Origin: Oscillospiraceae bacterium
GTDB lineage: Bacteria; Bacillota; Clostridia; UBA1381; UBA9506
DNA length: 64,000 nucleotides
Direction of reading: 5' to 3'
Assembly (NCBI GenBank): GCA_015068905.1
Contig: SVJQ01000006.1
Coordinates: 36,457-100,456 of the forward strand
A program made the position numbers and the translations under genes. The notes beneath the pieces are model-generated. The model worked only from the letters and a program-made list of their open reading frames with translations. It searched no databases and was not told the DNA's origin. Below are positions 36,261 to 46,763 of this stretch, piece after piece (positions within the stretch are counted from its first letter, which is position 1; every line of letters begins with the position of its first letter).

Positions 36261-37044
36261 ATCTCTTTTTTGCTTCATCCCAAAGTTCATCCATTTCGGC
36301 AAGGCTCATATCCTCAAGGTTTTTGCCTGCCGCCTTAGCAGACGACTCAACATAGGAAAACCTGTCAACAAATTTCTGAATGGTTTTAGAGAGAGCCTCT
36401 TCTGCTGAGCAGTCATAAAATCTTGCCACATTCACAGCCGAAAACAGCACATCACCAAGCTCTTCAAAAACGTGGTCTTTGTCATTTTCCTGTGCGGCTT
36501 CTTTTAGCTCAGCAATTTCTTCTGAAAGCTTATCAATAGCGCCGGTTGCATCTTCCCAGTCAAAGCCAACCTTTGCTGCCTTTGACTGTACCTTATCTGC
36601 ACGAATCAGCGCCGGCAGATAGCGACAAACGCTTTTCATGCTTTCGGTATAGCTCTTCTGACCTTTTTCTTTTTGCTTGTTCTTTTCCCAGGTTGCCAGA
36701 ACCTCTTCAGGGGTTTCAGCTGTATCTGTACCAAAAATATGGCTATGACGTGAAATCATCTTATCGCAAATGTGATAGAGTACATCATCAATGGAAAATG
36801 TGCCCTCTTCTTTGCCGATTTGCGCCTGAAAGACCACCTGCAACAAAACATCACCCAGCTCATCTGCAAATTGGTCTTTTGTGCCGTTTTCAAGGGCATC
36901 AATTGCCTCATATGCTTCTTCAAGCAAATTAATTTTAACAGAATCGTGGGTCTGAACTCTATCCCATGGGCAACCGTTTTCGCCACGAAGCTTTTCAATC
37001 ACGTCTAATAAATCATCAAAGGTATATTGTTTCTTTTCACTCAT
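36259..37044 (-). CDS. mazG: Nucleoside triphosphate pyrophosphohydrolase MazG
   Basis: The 261-residue protein hydrolyses NTPs to NMP and pyrophosphate. It has two MazG units, the first with GCPWDRVQTH and LLEEAYEAIDAL, the second with EEIAELKEAAQ and ELGDVLFSAVNVARF. It follows the SpoVB-like flippase by 24 bases, an order like yabM-yabN of Bacillus. Confidence 0.93.
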   Translation of the reverse strand: MSEKKQYTFDDLLDVIEKLRGENGCPWDRVQTHDSVKINLLEEAYEAIDALENGTKDQFADELGDVLLQVVFQAQIGKEEGTFSIDDVLYHICDKMISRHSHIFGTDTAETPEEVLATWEKNKQKEKGQKSYTESMKSVCRYLPALIRADKVQSKAAKVGFDWEDATGAIDKLSEEIAELKEAAQENDKDHVFEELGDVLFSAVNVARFYDCSAEEALSKTIQKFVDRFSYVESSAKAAGKNLEDMSLAEMDELWDEAKKR

Positions 37045-37068
37045 CTTTTGTTCACCTGTTTCTCAATT

Positions 37069-38808
37069 CTAGGAAAGTAAATGGAATTTGTCTAAAAGCT
37101 TTGTCAATGCCTCTCCCTTTGGCAGCATTTGCACATCATCCCGCTTAATCAGCCTGAGTACAAAAACCATAACTGCATAGATGATGACAGCAACTAAAAT
37201 TGCAGCACCTAATGCAATCATAATTTTAATGCGTTCAGATCCAAGCACCGGTGTAAAGGGTGCCTGCTGCGGCAAAAAGCTGAATGCCATGCTGATAGGT
37301 TCAGCACCTAAAAGCTTAGACACTCCCTGATAGGCAAAAAAACCACCCACGCCCATAATGCCACTTGCAATCACGGGTTTTATCACAAAGCCCGATACAG
37401 AAAGGTCCGGCTTCATAATCTTTTTAACGCTGATAATATTTAACACCGCAATGGTTATATAGCACAAATTCGTGCTGATGGGCGCACCGCCGATGTTAAT
37501 AGCAGGAACTGTAATCAAAAAATAATTCGTGATAATTTTAACCGCCGCACCAATCGCCATATTACGTACAGGAACCATCACATATCCTGCACCCTGCAGC
37601 ATTGCCGTGGTAACAGAAACCAGGCTGACAAAAATGACAGCATAGCCCAAAATACCCAGCATAGATGCGGCTCTTGCGTTGTTATACACTGCCGCCAAAA
37701 TCGGCTGAGCAAGCACCGAAAGCCCTACCGCACAAGGCACAGCAAACAAAATCGTAATACGCAAGGTGGATTCTGAAAGCTTTTTTACCTCACCCATATT
37801 TCTCACAGCAAAAGCGGCAGAAATAAAGGGCACAACACTCATAGAAAGTGACATAATAATGGTCGGAGGCAGGTTAAACATAGGGATTGCATAACCGGAA
37901 TATGCGCCGTATAAAATTTCTGAAGGTCTTGCCTGCATCATCTGTCCGATGACAACCTCAGCCTGTGACAGACCATAATATTCAAGCAAAGATTTCGCCA
38001 TATCCTGTGTGACCACAATCGTTTGCAGGCGGCGACGAATCATCATAACATCAATCACATTGGTAAGGGACATAACAGCCGCACCAATGGTGATGGGAAT
38101 AGCGATTTTAACCAAATCAATAAAAATGGTTTTGGTGCTTCTTGATTCTGTAAGCGAAGACACTACAACCTTGTTGTTCCGTTTTCTGACAACATAGGTA
38201 ACAACCATAATAAGCAGTGCAAAAAAGGTGCCGGCTGTTACGCCTAAAACCGCGCCGGCAGACGCATTTTCAACACCTGATGGCATTAGAATATAGGCAA
38301 CCGCCAGACCGATAATCAATTTGCCCAGCGCCTCTGTCACCTCAGAGAGCGCCGTAGGAACCATATCGGAATAGCCTTGAAAATAACCTCGAAAGGCAGA
38401 AAGCAACGCCACAAAGAAGATTGCCGGGCTAATGGCTAATACACTCAGATAGGACGCATCAGAGTCAGCAAAGCCAACAAACACTCTTGCACCCAAAAAC
38501 AGCACCAACGTACCGGCAATACCAATCAGCGACAAAAGAGAAACAGCGGCTTTAAAGATTTTATTTACCTCTGTATAATTCTTTTTGGCAAGGCTTGAGG
38601 AAACCATTTTTGAAACCGCAACAGGAAGTCCAGCAGTGGCTATCACAAACATACAGGCATACAAATTATATGCCGTGTTGAAAATAGCCATACCCTCTTC
38701 CTCTATGATGTTTGCCAAAGGAATTTTAAACAGCGCACCAATCACCTTAACCAAGGCATTAGCAAGCACCAAAATAAAAGCACCTTTTAAATAGGATTGT
38801 TTTTTCAA
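37069..38808 (-). CDS. SpoVB/YabM-like lipid flippase (MOP family)
   Basis: This 579-residue polytopic membrane protein belongs to the polysaccharide-transporter branch of the MOP superfamily, with about 14 hydrophobic segments. The N-terminus (KGAFILVLANALVKVIGALF) is typical of SpoVB, MurJ-like and YabM proteins. These move lipid-linked wall precursors. Pairing with mazG argues for YabM; a sporulation role is possible but not shown. Confidence 0.85.
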   Translation of the reverse strand: MKKQSYLKGAFILVLANALVKVIGALFKIPLANIIEEEGMAIFNTAYNLYACMFVIATAGLPVAVSKMVSSSLAKKNYTEVNKIFKAAVSLLSLIGIAGTLVLFLGARVFVGFADSDASYLSVLAISPAIFFVALLSAFRGYFQGYSDMVPTALSEVTEALGKLIIGLAVAYILMPSGVENASAGAVLGVTAGTFFALLIMVVTYVVRKRNNKVVVSSLTESRSTKTIFIDLVKIAIPITIGAAVMSLTNVIDVMMIRRRLQTIVVTQDMAKSLLEYYGLSQAEVVIGQMMQARPSEILYGAYSGYAIPMFNLPPTIIMSLSMSVVPFISAAFAVRNMGEVKKLSESTLRITILFAVPCAVGLSVLAQPILAAVYNNARAASMLGILGYAVIFVSLVSVTTAMLQGAGYVMVPVRNMAIGAAVKIITNYFLITVPAINIGGAPISTNLCYITIAVLNIISVKKIMKPDLSVSGFVIKPVIASGIMGVGGFFAYQGVSKLLGAEPISMAFSFLPQQAPFTPVLGSERIKIMIALGAAILVAVIIYAVMVFVLRLIKRDDVQMLPKGEALTKLLDKFHLLS

Positions 38809-38869
38809 ACTGCTTCCCTCCTAAAGGATATGTCCCATGGTTCATTCTATGTTAAAAATAGAGAATCTA

Positions 38870-40240
38870 CTACTTACCAAGGCAAAACCGTGAAAAAATT
38901 TCATCCACAATTTCATCAGACACTGTTTGACCGGTAATAGTACCAAGAGCCTCCAGCGCGCCGCGAAGGTCAACTGACAAAAGGTCTAAGGGCATACCTG
39001 CCTTTAGAGTCGTTAGCGCATTGTTAAGACAAGCTTCTGCTTCACCAATCGCCTGCTTGTGTCTTAAGTTAATCACAACAGCATCCTGTTTTTGTGTTAT
39101 TTCACCCAGCGCAAATAATTCTTCAACAGTTTGTGCCAAGCGGTCAATGCCCTCTTTTTGTTTTGCTGAAAGCAAAACCTGAGGCATTGTGCTAACCTCT
39201 TCCGGCAAAGCTGCCACCGAATCTAAATCTGCTTTATTTAAAACCAAAATAGTTTTTTTATCTTTAACCAGTGATAAAATTTCCTGATCTTCCTTTTCAA
39301 ATTCACGACTACGGTCAACCACAAAGAAAACCAAATCGGCTTTTTCTAAATATTCCTTTGCCTTCTGTATGCCCATTTCTTCAATGGTTTCAGCACCACT
39401 TCTGATGCCGGCAGTATCAAACAAATTCAGGCATACATCACCCAGTCGCACCCGTTCCTCAATCACATCACGGGTTGTGCCAGCCTGTTTTGTAACAAGG
39501 GCACGGTCTGTGCCCGAAAGAGCATTTAAAAGTGAAGACTTGCCCACATTGGGCTTTCCGACAATAACGGTTTGAATACCGTCACGAATGAGCCGCCCCT
39601 GCTCTGCCTGATTTTTCATTTTATTAAGGGATGCAATGAGTTCAAGCAAGGTTTCTTCCACTTGCGCATCCGGCGTTTCTTCCACATCTTCATCAGGGAA
39701 ATCCGCCATAACGTCAAGGCTTGCCGCCAGATTCAAAATCTTTTCCCTATGCTTAGAAATGGGAAGAGACAATTTGCCCTCAAGCTGGTTAACAGATAAA
39801 GAAACTGCCGCATCAGACTCCGCCTGAATCAGGTCAATGACGGCTTCAGCCTGAGATAAATCCAGCTTGCCGTTTAAAAAGGCACGTTTTGTAAACTCAC
39901 CGGGTGATGCCATCACAGCGCCGGAAGCAAGGATAGCCGACAAAACCGACCGGGTAACAAAGCTGCCGCCGTGACAGTTAATCTCAACCACATCTTCACC
40001 GGTAAAGGAACGAGGTGCACGCATAACGGCAACCAAGACCTCGTCTAAAACCTTGCCATCGTATGTAATATAGCCGTAAGAAAGTGTATGAGTCTTGGCA
40101 TCTGCCAATTTCTTTTTGCCGGCAAAAACACGGTCACAAACTAAAACCGCTTCAGGACCGCTGACACGGATGACCGCAATACCGCCCTCACCTGCCGGCG
40201 TGGCGATTGCCGCAATGGTTGTCTCTCTCACTCGTTTCAC
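38870..40240 (-). CDS. mnmE: tRNA modification GTPase
   Basis: MnmE works with MnmG to make 5-carboxymethylaminomethyl uridine at tRNA wobble position 34. The 456-residue protein has the folate-binding N-domain, the GTPase motifs GKPNVGKS, DTAG and NKAD, and the C-terminal FCLGK box whose Cys is needed for activity. Usual neighbours (rnpA, jag, mnmG) are absent; it follows a cysteine-cluster protein by three bases. Confidence 0.96.
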   Translation of the reverse strand: MKRVRETTIAAIATPAGEGGIAVIRVSGPEAVLVCDRVFAGKKKLADAKTHTLSYGYITYDGKVLDEVLVAVMRAPRSFTGEDVVEINCHGGSFVTRSVLSAILASGAVMASPGEFTKRAFLNGKLDLSQAEAVIDLIQAESDAAVSLSVNQLEGKLSLPISKHREKILNLAASLDVMADFPDEDVEETPDAQVEETLLELIASLNKMKNQAEQGRLIRDGIQTVIVGKPNVGKSSLLNALSGTDRALVTKQAGTTRDVIEERVRLGDVCLNLFDTAGIRSGAETIEEMGIQKAKEYLEKADLVFFVVDRSREFEKEDQEILSLVKDKKTILVLNKADLDSVAALPEEVSTMPQVLLSAKQKEGIDRLAQTVEELFALGEITQKQDAVVINLRHKQAIGEAEACLNNALTTLKAGMPLDLLSVDLRGALEALGTITGQTVSDEIVDEIFSRFCLGK

Positions 40241-40243
40241 CTC

Positions 40244-40747
40244 TTACAAAATCTGATAATCTTCTAAAACATAGGATAAGGTATCTAAAAATTCTGCCAC
40301 CTCAGGCACCTTTACAAGCACACGAAAAGCATACTCTACTTCCTGATAAAATACAGGATCAATACAATCTGCCGCCTCAGGATGGGTCAGGGGGCAAATC
40401 CGCGCCCGCGGGTCGTGGATAATTTCCAAGGTGCAACCCTTTCTGTAAAGGGGCACCAAAGGAAAAATCCTGCAGGACAGGGGTCGGTCCGTGCGCCTAC
40501 ACGGACCGTGACAAACCAAAAGGTTAACTGCCCTATCGCCGGATGTAATATCCGTTTTTACAACCGAAAAATTGCTATTTCCCAAAAACAATTTTTCCTC
40601 ACCGGGAAAGAGGTACATACCGCTTTCATCGTCCCCCTGACAACACAGCTTGCCGCAAAGCTCGCCGCAGTCAAATGGTACCGGTGTCAAATCGTCAAAC
40701 CGACGATAAATTTGTTTATATAGCTCAGTAATTGCTAATTTGCTCAT
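40244..40747 (-). CDS. Cysteine-cluster (YkgJ-like) protein
   Basis: The 167-residue protein carries many paired Cys: CGELCGKLCC near residue 27, CHGPC and CRIFPL in the middle, then RARICPL. The pattern suits a metal-binding (Fe-S or zinc) cluster protein of the YkgJ/CxxCxxCC type. Its function is not known. It overlaps gatB by four bases and precedes mnmE by three, so it is tied to translation genes in one transcript. Confidence 0.7.
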   Translation of the reverse strand: MSKLAITELYKQIYRRFDDLTPVPFDCGELCGKLCCQGDDESGMYLFPGEEKLFLGNSNFSVVKTDITSGDRAVNLLVCHGPCRRTDRPLSCRIFPLVPLYRKGCTLEIIHDPRARICPLTHPEAADCIDPVFYQEVEYAFRVLVKVPEVAEFLDTLSYVLEDYQIL

Positions 40748-42177
40748 GCCTGATCCAGCGCATCCTTTAACATTTTGTTGATGGCCTGAGGGTTTGCTTT
40801 ACCCTTTGAAAGCTTCATAACCTGACCCATCAAGAAGCCCAGCGCTCTGTCCTTACCTGCTTTATAGTCAACAATGGACTGAGGATTCTGCGCCATAACC
40901 TCCTGCACCATTTGCATGAGTGCACCCTCGTCAGAAACCTGAGAAAGACCTAACTTGTCTACAATTTTTGCAGGGTCATCAGGATTATTAAACATCTCAG
41001 TTAAAACCTTTTTCGCAGCGCTGTTACTGATGGTACCTTTGTCAATCAAATCAATCAGGGCTTTTAATTGTGCCGGTGAGAAGGGAATGTCCCCCGCCTC
41101 TAATTCTCTGTCATTTATCAGCTTTGAAATATCGCCCATAACCCAGTTGCTGACAGCTTTCGGTGCCGCACCAAGGCCAACTGTTTCATCAAAAAAGTCT
41201 GCTGTTTTCTTAGAGGATGTTAAAAGGAATGCATCATATTCAGGCAATGCATATTCTTCAATATACCGTTTCTTTCTCTGTTCCGGCATTTCAGGAATGG
41301 TGCTTCTGATTTCTTCAATCCATTCATCAGAAACAATGATGGGTAGGAGGTCCGGTTCGGGGAAGTAGCGATAGTCCTGAGCATCTTCCTTCGTTCTCAT
41401 AACAGTGCTGACGCCCTTAACGTCATCCCAACGGCGGGTTTCCTGATTGATAACGCCACCGGAAGAAAGCACCTCTTCCTGACGTTTCTGCTCATATTCC
41501 ATAGAACGAACTGCCGCACGGAAGGAGTTGATGTTTTTCATTTCGCAACGTGTACCAAACTCTTTCTGACCTTCGGGGCGCAGAGATACGTTAACGTCGC
41601 AGCGCAAAGAACCCTCCTGCATCTTACAGTCAGATACCTCTGTATATTCCAGAATAGATTTTAAGGTTTCAAGATAGATTCTTGCTTCTTCAGGGGAACG
41701 CAAATCAGGCTCAGAAACGATCTCAATCAGCGGCACACCGCAACGGTTATAGTCTGCCATAGAGGTGCCGTCATAGTCGTTATGCACAAGCTTTCCGGCA
41801 TCTTCTTCAATATGGATACGAGTGATGCCGATACGGCGTGTTTCGCCATTCACTAAAATATCAACATAGCCGTTCTGACAAAGGGGCAGGTCAAACTGAG
41901 AAATCTGATATGCCTTCGGCAGGTCAGGATAGAAGTAATTCTTTCTGTCCTGCTTGCCGTATTTAGTAATGCTGCAGTTCATTGCAAGACCTGCTTTAAT
42001 TGCATAGTCTACAACTGTTTTGTTAAGAACCGGCAAAGTGCCCGGCATACCTGTACAGATAGGACAGGTGTGGGTGTTAGGCTCACCACCGAATTCGTTT
42101 TTGCATCCGCAATATATTTTTGTTTTGGTCTTCAGCTCAGCATGAACTTCAAGACCAATGACTGTTTCGTATTTCAT
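40744..42177 (-). CDS. gatB: Asp/Glu-tRNA amidotransferase subunit B
   Basis: GatB is the kinase and tRNA-binding subunit that turns Glu-tRNA-Gln and Asp-tRNA-Asn into the amide forms. The 477-residue protein starts YETVIGLEVHAEL and has a zinc-type CGCKN...CPICTGMPG set of Cys. HIEEDAGKLVH and YNRCGVPLIEIVSEPD are typical. It follows gatA by 16 bases. Confidence 0.97.
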   Translation of the reverse strand: MKYETVIGLEVHAELKTKTKIYCGCKNEFGGEPNTHTCPICTGMPGTLPVLNKTVVDYAIKAGLAMNCSITKYGKQDRKNYFYPDLPKAYQISQFDLPLCQNGYVDILVNGETRRIGITRIHIEEDAGKLVHNDYDGTSMADYNRCGVPLIEIVSEPDLRSPEEARIYLETLKSILEYTEVSDCKMQEGSLRCDVNVSLRPEGQKEFGTRCEMKNINSFRAAVRSMEYEQKRQEEVLSSGGVINQETRRWDDVKGVSTVMRTKEDAQDYRYFPEPDLLPIIVSDEWIEEIRSTIPEMPEQRKKRYIEEYALPEYDAFLLTSSKKTADFFDETVGLGAAPKAVSNWVMGDISKLINDRELEAGDIPFSPAQLKALIDLIDKGTISNSAAKKVLTEMFNNPDDPAKIVDKLGLSQVSDEGALMQMVQEVMAQNPQSIVDYKAGKDRALGFLMGQVMKLSKGKANPQAINKMLKDALDQA

Positions 42178-42193
42178 TGTCTGTCCTCCTATC

Positions 42194-43642
42194 TTACAGT
42201 GCCGGTTTCACTTTAGAAATAGTTTTTTCTAAAGCATATGCCGCATTCAGTATTGCTGCTTCGCCAAAAGGCTTACCGATAATCTGCAAACCAATGGGCA
42301 GACCGTTTTCATCATAACCACAAGGCAGAACGATTGCCGGCAGTCCCGCAATGTTCACAGAAACGGTACAGATATCTGCCATGTACATCTCTAAGGGATT
42401 ATCTGTCTTTTCACCAAAGCCAAAAGCAGTAGTGGGCGTTGCAGGGGTTACAAGCACATCAAAGGTCTCAAAGGCTTTGTCAAAGTCCTGCATAATCATA
42501 GTTCTGACCTGCTGTGCTTTTTTATAGTAAGCATCATAATAACCGGAAGACAGCGCATAGGTACCAATCATAATTCGACGCTTAACCTCTGCACCAAAGC
42601 CTTCGCTTCGTGTCTGTGCATACAGGTCAACCAAATCGTCAAACTTCTCTGCTCTATAGCCATACTTAACGCCGTCAAATCGTGCCAGGTTTGAGCTTGC
42701 TTCAGCAGAAGAAATCATATAATATGCCGGCAGGGCATATTCGTTTAAGGGCAAGTGTGCCTCGCTGTAATCTGCACCTAAGTTTTTGAAGGACTCAAGG
42801 GCTGCCATAATCGCCTTTTGTACAGGCTGGCTGATGCCCTCGCCCATATATTCAGCCGGAACGCCGATTTTAAGACCGGCTACATTACCGGTAAGTGCAT
42901 CTTCAAAAGATGCGTAGTCACGGTTTATGCTGGTAGAATCCATAGGGTCGTATCCTGCAATCTGGTCATAAACCAAAGCACAGTCTTGAACATCTTTGGC
43001 AAGAGGTCCAATCTGGTCTAAGGATGATGCAAAGGCAACCAGACCAAAACGGGAAACCGTGCCATAGGTCGGCTTCATACCCACACAGCCGCAAAGTGCT
43101 GCCGGCTGACGGATTGAACCGCCCGTATCAGAACCCAAGGTAAATGCCGCTTCATCAGCAGAAACAGAGGCAGCAGAACCGCCGGAAGAACCACCGGGAA
43201 CTTTCGTAATATCATACGGGTTCTTGGTCTTTTTAAAGTATGAATTCTCTGTTGAAGAACCCATCGCGAATTCGTCCATATTCACCTTACCAAGGAGTAC
43301 CGTATCAGCATTTTTCAGCTTTTGTGCTACTGTTGCGTCATAGGGAGGACGGAAGTTATAGAGCATCTTTGAAGAACAGGTTGTGAGAACATCCTTGGTA
43401 CAAAGATTGTCCTTAAGCGCCATAGGAACGCCGGCGAGTGAACCGACCGCTTCACCCTTTGCAATTTTTTCATCAACAGCTTTTGCTGTTGCCATTGCTT
43501 CGTCACCCAAAACAGTTACAAAGCTTTCAACCTTATCTTCTACGGCATCAATGCGGTCTAAAAATGCCTTGGTAATTTCCTGTGAGGAAAGTTCTTTTGC
43601 TTTTATTTTGTCACGTATCTCGTGCGCAGTTAATGTATGCAT
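42194..43642 (-). CDS. gatA: Asp/Glu-tRNA amidotransferase subunit A
   Basis: GatA is the glutaminase of the complex, an amidase-signature enzyme of 482 residues. The Ser-cisSer-Lys triad lies in [23 protein letters not shown] and [12 protein letters not shown]. It follows gatC by 21 bases. Confidence 0.97.
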   Translation of the reverse strand: MHTLTAHEIRDKIKAKELSSQEITKAFLDRIDAVEDKVESFVTVLGDEAMATAKAVDEKIAKGEAVGSLAGVPMALKDNLCTKDVLTTCSSKMLYNFRPPYDATVAQKLKNADTVLLGKVNMDEFAMGSSTENSYFKKTKNPYDITKVPGGSSGGSAASVSADEAAFTLGSDTGGSIRQPAALCGCVGMKPTYGTVSRFGLVAFASSLDQIGPLAKDVQDCALVYDQIAGYDPMDSTSINRDYASFEDALTGNVAGLKIGVPAEYMGEGISQPVQKAIMAALESFKNLGADYSEAHLPLNEYALPAYYMISSAEASSNLARFDGVKYGYRAEKFDDLVDLYAQTRSEGFGAEVKRRIMIGTYALSSGYYDAYYKKAQQVRTMIMQDFDKAFETFDVLVTPATPTTAFGFGEKTDNPLEMYMADICTVSVNIAGLPAIVLPCGYDENGLPIGLQIIGKPFGEAAILNAAYALEKTISKVKPAL

Positions 43643-43663
43643 AATTTTGCTCCTTTAGTTTTC

Positions 43664-43951
43664 TTATTCTACAACCTTGGGTACAGTATAGCCACCTTCA
43701 TCAGCAGAGGGTGCATTTTTAATCATTGCATTGCGGTCATAAGAGGGCTTTACAACATCTTCTCTGAAAGCATTGCTCATGGGGATGGCATGAGCAGTGG
43801 GAACAACACCGTCTGTATCAAGCTCGTTTAACTTATTGGCAAAGCCAATGATGCTCTCCATATCCTTAGTTAAGGCTTCAGCCTCCCCGTCAGAAAGCTT
43901 CAGGCGTGCAAGATTTGCAACGTGTAAAACTTCTTCTTTTGAAATTTTCAT
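43664..43951 (-). CDS. gatC: Asp/Glu-tRNA amidotransferase subunit C
   Basis: The 95-residue subunit wraps around GatA and bridges it to GatB. VLHVANLARLKLSDGE at the N-terminus and LDTDGVVPTAHAI in the middle are typical. It opens the gatCAB block, 71 bases after the HAD phosphatase. Confidence 0.95.
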   Translation of the reverse strand: MKISKEEVLHVANLARLKLSDGEAEALTKDMESIIGFANKLNELDTDGVVPTAHAIPMSNAFREDVVKPSYDRNAMIKNAPSADEGGYTVPKVVE

Positions 43952-44022
43952 TCTATCAAGCTCCGTTCACTTAAATTTTTATTCAAAACCAAAGCGGTCA
44001 TGAGTTTACAAATTTATTTTGA

Positions 44023-44691
44023 TTACTGCATCAAATTCTTAAGAATTTCTATCAATTCATTGGGGGTTTTCGCAAGATACTTTGCACCCGCATTCTCCAA
44101 AACCTCTCTGTCACGGTAGCCCCACAAAACACCAACAGGGATCATACCGGCATTCACGCCGGTTTTAATATCCACATCACTGTCACCGATAAAGGCAACA
44201 TCACGTGGGTTAAGACCCAGATTTTTTGCAATTTCAAGAGGTGCTTCCGGCTCAGGTTTTCTCGCTACCCCTGCCCGCTCACCAAATACGTATTTGGGAG
44301 AATATTCAGAAAACCACTGTACAACCAGTGCTTTCGTCGGGGCATCAGGCTTGTTTGATAACACATTGATGGCAATGTTGTTGTCACGCAAAAACGCCAT
44401 CACATCCAAAATACCATCATAGGGCTTTGTTTCAATGCTTGCAGCCGCATCATAAATTCTGCGGTAAGCATCTAAACACTTATCAACCTGAGCATCATCT
44501 TTCTGTACTTCCTCAGGCAAACACTTTTTTACATAATTCCGGGCACCTGTGCCAATGGCCAAACGATGAACGTTTAAGTCACTATGTTCGTGAAAACCAA
44601 ACTCGGAAAGCATCTGATTCATGGCATTTGCAAGGTCTGACAGGGTGTATAAAATAGTTCCGTCTAAATCAAAAATAACAGCTTTAATCAC
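44023..44691 (-). CDS. HAD hydrolase, phosphoglycolate-phosphatase-like
   Basis: The 222-residue protein has HAD motifs I (DLDGTILYTL), II (VLSNKPD), III (around KPEPEAPL) and IV (FIGDSDVD). The cap domain and length fit the Gph/PpaX group, which removes phosphate from phosphoglycolate or pyrophosphate. Substrate is not fixed. It follows the YesL-like gene by 11 bases. Confidence 0.85.
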   Translation of the reverse strand: MIKAVIFDLDGTILYTLSDLANAMNQMLSEFGFHEHSDLNVHRLAIGTGARNYVKKCLPEEVQKDDAQVDKCLDAYRRIYDAAASIETKPYDGILDVMAFLRDNNIAINVLSNKPDAPTKALVVQWFSEYSPKYVFGERAGVARKPEPEAPLEIAKNLGLNPRDVAFIGDSDVDIKTGVNAGMIPVGVLWGYRDREVLENAGAKYLAKTPNELIEILKNLMQ

Positions 44692-44702
44692 AATCTTCTC
44701 TC

Positions 44703-45524
44703 CTACTTTACATCCTCAAAAACGGCTTCTTCCTGTTCCTCTTCATCCTTAGGCATCATATATTTATCAATAACATGCCAGGAATAATAGTTTATGGTAA
44801 AACCGGAAAGAGCAATCAGAACAATCGCCATCAAAAGAATCCAGATAATCGGCAAATACCACAACAGGACGCCATGCGCCGCTACAATGATAACCACAAA
44901 GAAAAGATTCTGCGGTAGCTTTGCCAGTGCAAGCAAAATGGAATTTCGAATAATCTGAGCAAAAGACATTTTAAAGGTCACCATAATGGTGTATGTATAA
45001 AAGTTCGTCATAAACCAAAGGGCTAAAACCAGCAGATAAACAATTAAGCCGGCAAACAGCGGCAAACCTTTATCACTGTAAAAGAGGAATGCATTTGTAA
45101 AAGCAAAAATAAATACCGTGTTAACAACACTTAACAAAAGGCCCTGCTTCCAGTTCTTTTTCGTGTGTTCAAAAAAGTCGGAGACTAAAAAGGCGTGCTC
45201 CTGTCGTGCCCAGTTTCTGAGCACATAGGTAAGACCTGCAACAAAGGGACCGATAAACAAAAACGGCACAAACAGCGGAAACAGCACAATGATATTATGT
45301 TGTTTAAATACGATATCCATTATCAAATCAAAGTTGCCATAATAGCCGACAAGTAGCAATAGCTCTGCTATAATAAACACCAGTGTGCAGGCAACAAACA
45401 AAAGATTAACCTTAACAAGGTCAAAAAAGTGTCTGCCTGCCATATCAAAATAATTTCGCTTTGCAGCTTCTTCCTTACTGATGCCCTTACCGGGCTTTGC
45501 GTATGAATTTCCAAAAAGACCCAT
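44703..45524 (-). CDS. YesL-like DUF624 membrane protein
   Basis: The 273-residue protein has about five membrane helices and the N-terminal NYFDMAGRHFFDLVKVNLLF, which resembles DUF624/YesL proteins. These often lie near sugar or wall genes, and their function is unknown. The C-terminal tail is strongly acidic (EEEQEEAVFEDVK). It follows the U32 gene by 11 bases. Confidence 0.7.
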   Translation of the reverse strand: MGLFGNSYAKPGKGISKEEAAKRNYFDMAGRHFFDLVKVNLLFVACTLVFIIAELLLLVGYYGNFDLIMDIVFKQHNIIVLFPLFVPFLFIGPFVAGLTYVLRNWARQEHAFLVSDFFEHTKKNWKQGLLLSVVNTVFIFAFTNAFLFYSDKGLPLFAGLIVYLLVLALWFMTNFYTYTIMVTFKMSFAQIIRNSILLALAKLPQNLFFVVIIVAAHGVLLWYLPIIWILLMAIVLIALSGFTINYYSWHVIDKYMMPKDEEEQEEAVFEDVK

Positions 45525-45535
45525 TACAATTCTCC

Positions 45536-46762
45536 TTAACTACGTTTTTTTCTGATTAATGAAAGGGGTGGCAATTCTTTGCCAATGTTAAGTCTTAACC
45601 CCTGCTGTGCATGTGGTGCACTTTCAATCAGGTTTCCATCTACATCCTTTAAACCTTCAGCTCTAAATGAAAAACTATCCATAAAGGGGGCAACCGTTTC
45701 CAGCTCATCCCCTGCAAAAAAGCGATTTCTCTGTTCAAGCAGCAGTTCGCCGGTGGTTTTATCATATCCGGTAACAACTGCCACCACATCATAGTTTCTC
45801 ACATAGGCACTTGTTTCATAATTCTGAGCAGACTCATCCGGCTTACCAAGATAAAATCCTGTTGTATAATGACGGTTCGAAACCTTTGAAAGCTCACAGA
45901 GCCACTTTGGATCCGTCTGATATGTTTCAGGATTTTCAAAGTAGCGGTCAATCGCCTCGCGGTAAACCTTAACAACCGTTGCTACATAATATTCAGTTTT
46001 AACTCTGCCCTCAAGCTTTAAGCTGTTAATACCGCTATTAACAATTTCAGGGATGTATTCAATCATACATAAATCTTTTGAGTTGAAAATAAAGGTTCCG
46101 CGTTCATTTTCATAAACGGGCAAATACTCACCGGGGCGCTGTTCTTCCACAAGATGATAGTTCCAACGGCAGGGGTGCGCACAATTACCCTGATTTGAGT
46201 CACGACCTGCCATGTAGCTAGAAAGCAGGCATCGACCGGAATAAGAGATGCACATAGCGCCGTGAACAAACGCTTCAATTTCAAGATCATCGGGAATCTC
46301 TTTGCTGATTGCCTTTATCTCTTCAAACGAAAGTTCTCTGGCGCACACCACACGGCTGGCACCCAGCCCATGCCACATTTTAAAGGTTTCTGAGTTGACA
46401 TTGTTTGCCTGAGTGCTGATATGAATGGGGATGTTCGATGCATATTGTTTTGCCATAGACAAAACACCCAGATCAGAAATAATCAGGCCGTCCGGTGCTA
46501 AATCTGCAAGCTCCGTCAGATAATCAGGCAATTCCTTTAAATCTCCCTCATGGGGAATGATGTTCACCGCTATATAAAGCTTTTTATCTTTTGCAAGGGT
46601 GAGTTCCCTTGCCCTTTTCAAATCGTCAGCCGAAAAGTTTTTCGCCGCCGTGCGCATTGAAAAAGCTTCGCCTCCGGCATAAACGGCATCAGCTCCGAAA
46701 GCAATAGCTGTTTTTAGCCTTTCCAAGCTTCCGGCAGGGGCTAACAGCTCCGGTTTTTTCAT
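45536..46762 (-). CDS. U32 peptidase-family protein, TrhP/YrrO-like
   Basis: The 408-residue protein starts KKPELLAPAGSLERLKTAI, the mark of the U32 family, and has the Cys set CAREL, GAMCISYSGRCLLSSY and NCAHPCRWNY that in relatives binds Fe-S. A C-terminal beta-barrel follows from about residue 325. Family members TrhP/YrrO hydroxylate tRNA wobble uridine using prephenate; others act on rRNA. A tRNA role fits its translation neighbours but is inferred. The ATG at 46762 follows GGAGAAG inside the dxs end. Confidence 0.85.
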   Translation of the reverse strand: MKKPELLAPAGSLERLKTAIAFGADAVYAGGEAFSMRTAAKNFSADDLKRARELTLAKDKKLYIAVNIIPHEGDLKELPDYLTELADLAPDGLIISDLGVLSMAKQYASNIPIHISTQANNVNSETFKMWHGLGASRVVCARELSFEEIKAISKEIPDDLEIEAFVHGAMCISYSGRCLLSSYMAGRDSNQGNCAHPCRWNYHLVEEQRPGEYLPVYENERGTFIFNSKDLCMIEYIPEIVNSGINSLKLEGRVKTEYYVATVVKVYREAIDRYFENPETYQTDPKWLCELSKVSNRHYTTGFYLGKPDESAQNYETSAYVRNYDVVAVVTGYDKTTGELLLEQRNRFFAGDELETVAPFMDSFSFRAEGLKDVDGNLIESAPHAQQGLRLNIGKELPPLSLIRKKRS

Positions 46763-46763
46763 A